A stretch of 7,202 nt of DNA, taken from contig JAURNJ010000075.1 of the NCBI GenBank assembly GCA_030830245.1, positions 1 to 7,202 of the forward strand. Reading direction: 5' to 3'. Made by a program: the position numbers and the translations under genes. The stretch is from Novosphingobium sp. GTDB lineage: Bacteria > Pseudomonadota > Alphaproteobacteria > Sphingomonadales > Sphingomonadaceae. Positions 5,991-7,202 of the stretch are shown here, piece after piece. Position 1 is the first letter of the stretch. Every line of letters starts with the position of its first letter. The notes below the pieces were generated by a model that was not told the DNA's origin, did not search any database, and saw only the letters and a program-made list of their open reading frames with translations.

Positions 5991-7202
5991 AAATGCTGCG
6001 TCTATCCGTGTTGGCCCTCGCCCTGATCGCTTCGGGTGCCGTGGCGCAAGATGCGCCGCCAGCGCCCGCCACGCCGCCAAGCGAGGGCATCGAGGTGACA
6101 GTCTCGGACGACGCCGAATGGCAGGACCTTGGCCTTGCCATCACTACCTTTGCCACCGATGCCGACCTGCCGACACGGGCGAGCGCCGGATCGACCGCGC
6201 AGATCGGGCGGCAAATGTCCGAGATCATTGCCGCGAACTTGCGCAACAATGGCCTGTTCAAGCCCACGGGGCCGCAGGGACTGCCTCAACCAAGCTACGA
6301 ACAGGTGCCCGCGCCCGACTATGCGACGTGGCAGGGTCGCAGCGCCGACATGCTGGTGCAGGGCTATGTCCGCGCCGGTGGCGACGGCAACCTGACGGTG
6401 GGCTGCTATCTCTACGACGTTGCGCTGGGCCAGCAGCTTGGCAAGGCGGGCTGGGTGGTGGCGCCCGGCGAATGGCGCCGCGCCGCTCACAAGTGCGCCG
6501 ACATGGTCTATTCGAGGCTCAGCGGCGAAAGTCCGTTCTTCGACAGCAAGATCGCCTACATCGCCGAAACCGGGCCGAAGGACCGGCGGGTCAAGCGCCT
6601 CGCCATCATGGATTCGGACGGGGCCAACCACAGCTACATCACCAGCGGGCAGGCAACCGCGCTCACGCCGCGCTATTCGCCCGATTACAGCGAGATCCTC
6701 TACCTCTCCTACCTGAACGGTTCGCCGAGCATCTACATCTACAACCTTGCGAGCGGCCGTCAGCGGTTGGTGACGAGAAGCGCCAACCCGACGTTCGCGC
6801 CGCGCTGGTCGCCCGATGGCAAGTGGATCCTTTATTCGATGGCAATCGGCGGCAATACCGACATCTACCGCATCCCGGTGGCCGGCGGGGAGAGCCAGCG
6901 GCTGACCAATGCGCCCGGCATCGACATCGGCGGCTCCTATTCTCCCGATGGCAGCCGCATCGTCTTCGAGAGCGACCGTTCGGGCTCGCAGCAGGTCTAT
7001 GTGATGAACGCCGACGGGACGGGCCAGCAACGCATCAGCTTTGCCGGTGGCCGGGCGGCGACGCCCGAATGGAGCCCGCGCGGCGACCAGATCGCCTTCA
7101 CCCATATCGTCGGCAATTTCCGCATCGCGACAATGCGCCCTGACGGGGGCGGCCTGCGCTACCTGACTGATAGCTGGCAGGACGAGGCGCCGACCTGGGC
7201 GC
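5987..7202 (+). CDS. tolB: TolB, periplasmic beta-propeller of the Tol-Pal system (3' partial)
   Basis: TolB is the periplasmic protein that shuttles between TolA and the lipoprotein Pal. The frame runs without stops to the right edge: 405 residues are visible, against roughly 430-450 in full-length TolB, so some tens of codons are missing. Residues 1-20 form a signal peptide (hydrophobic LSVLALALIASG, AVA before Gln21). An alpha/beta domain spans about 35-180. Propeller blades follow, with the repeated SPDG-type signature: RYSPDYSEILYLSY (229-242), RWSPDGKWILYS (273-284), SYSPDGSRIVFESD (317-330), EWSPRGDQIAFT (361-372), and a final APTW at the edge. Interblade NADGTGQQRIS and PVAGGESQRLT segments are typical. 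Cys140 and Cys170 are the only cysteines seen and could pair. The ATG overlaps the tolA stop (ATGA). pal is expected downstream. Confidence 0.95.
   Translation, partial: MKMLRLSVLALALIASGAVAQDAPPAPATPPSEGIEVTVSDDAEWQDLGLAITTFATDADLPTRASAGSTAQIGRQMSEIIAANLRNNGLFKPTGPQGLPQPSYEQVPAPDYATWQGRSADMLVQGYVRAGGDGNLTVGCYLYDVALGQQLGKAGWVVAPGEWRRAAHKCADMVYSRLSGESPFFDSKIAYIAETGPKDRRVKRLAIMDSDGANHSYITSGQATALTPRYSPDYSEILYLSYLNGSPSIYIYNLASGRQRLVTRSANPTFAPRWSPDGKWILYSMAIGGNTDIYRIPVAGGESQRLTNAPGIDIGGSYSPDGSRIVFESDRSGSQQVYVMNADGTGQQRISFAGGRAATPEWSPRGDQIAFTHIVGNFRIATMRPDGGGLRYLTDSWQDEAPTWA

Noticed and set aside
6002..7105. 367-codon open frame on the - strand opposite tolB
   Set aside because: tolB is unmistakable on the + strand with propeller repeats throughout; the antisense translation has no motif I recognise.
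6118..7143. 341-codon + strand frame overlapping tolB
   Set aside because: It is an alternate-frame shadow of tolB, rich in Arg and His, without a family signature. The TolB frame is continuous from 5987 to the edge.

Overview
The window looks like a chromosomal housekeeping segment of a GC-rich alphaproteobacterium, most likely a member of the Sphingomonadales (Novosphingobium/Erythrobacter-like). This rests on the gene order, the protein styles (proline-rich TolA, HIT protein next to hisE, PEP-CTERM-like tail) and the base composition. It is inference; no phylogenetic marker is present. Every gene I can support lies on the + strand, and genes are packed with overlaps or very short gaps.

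Left part (2-2878), histidine biosynthesis: the 3' portion of an FkbM-type methyltransferase gene overlaps hisA by 4 bases. hisF follows after 4 bases. HisA and HisF catalyse consecutive middle steps: ProFAR isomerisation, then imidazole-glycerol-phosphate synthesis. A 143-base spacer follows, with a dyad and several TTAACC/GGTTAA motifs, then a 60-residue protein with a signal peptide and a PEP-CTERM-like tail. Then comes hisE, the phosphoribosyl-ATP pyrophosphatase for step 2. hisE is thus separated from hisA-hisF by an unrelated small envelope-type gene.

Middle part (2888-3265): a histidine-triad (HINT-type) nucleotide-binding protein starts 9 bases after hisE, with its ribosome binding site overlapping the hisE stop region. 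A 99-base spacer follows, with no gene.

Right part (3365-7202), Tol-Pal envelope system: ybgC-tolQ-tolR-tolA-tolB in the canonical order. tolQ, tolR and tolB each overlap the preceding stop codon, and tolA starts 9 bases after tolR. TolQ/TolR form the proton-driven inner-membrane motor, TolA spans the periplasm, and TolB is the periplasmic propeller that works with Pal. tolB runs off the right edge with an estimated few dozen codons missing; pal would be expected next.

Most of the window is ordinary. The points worth a second look are the very small PEP-CTERM-like protein inside the his cluster, the dyad plus repeated TTAACC motifs just upstream of it, and the FkbM methyltransferase coupled to hisA.
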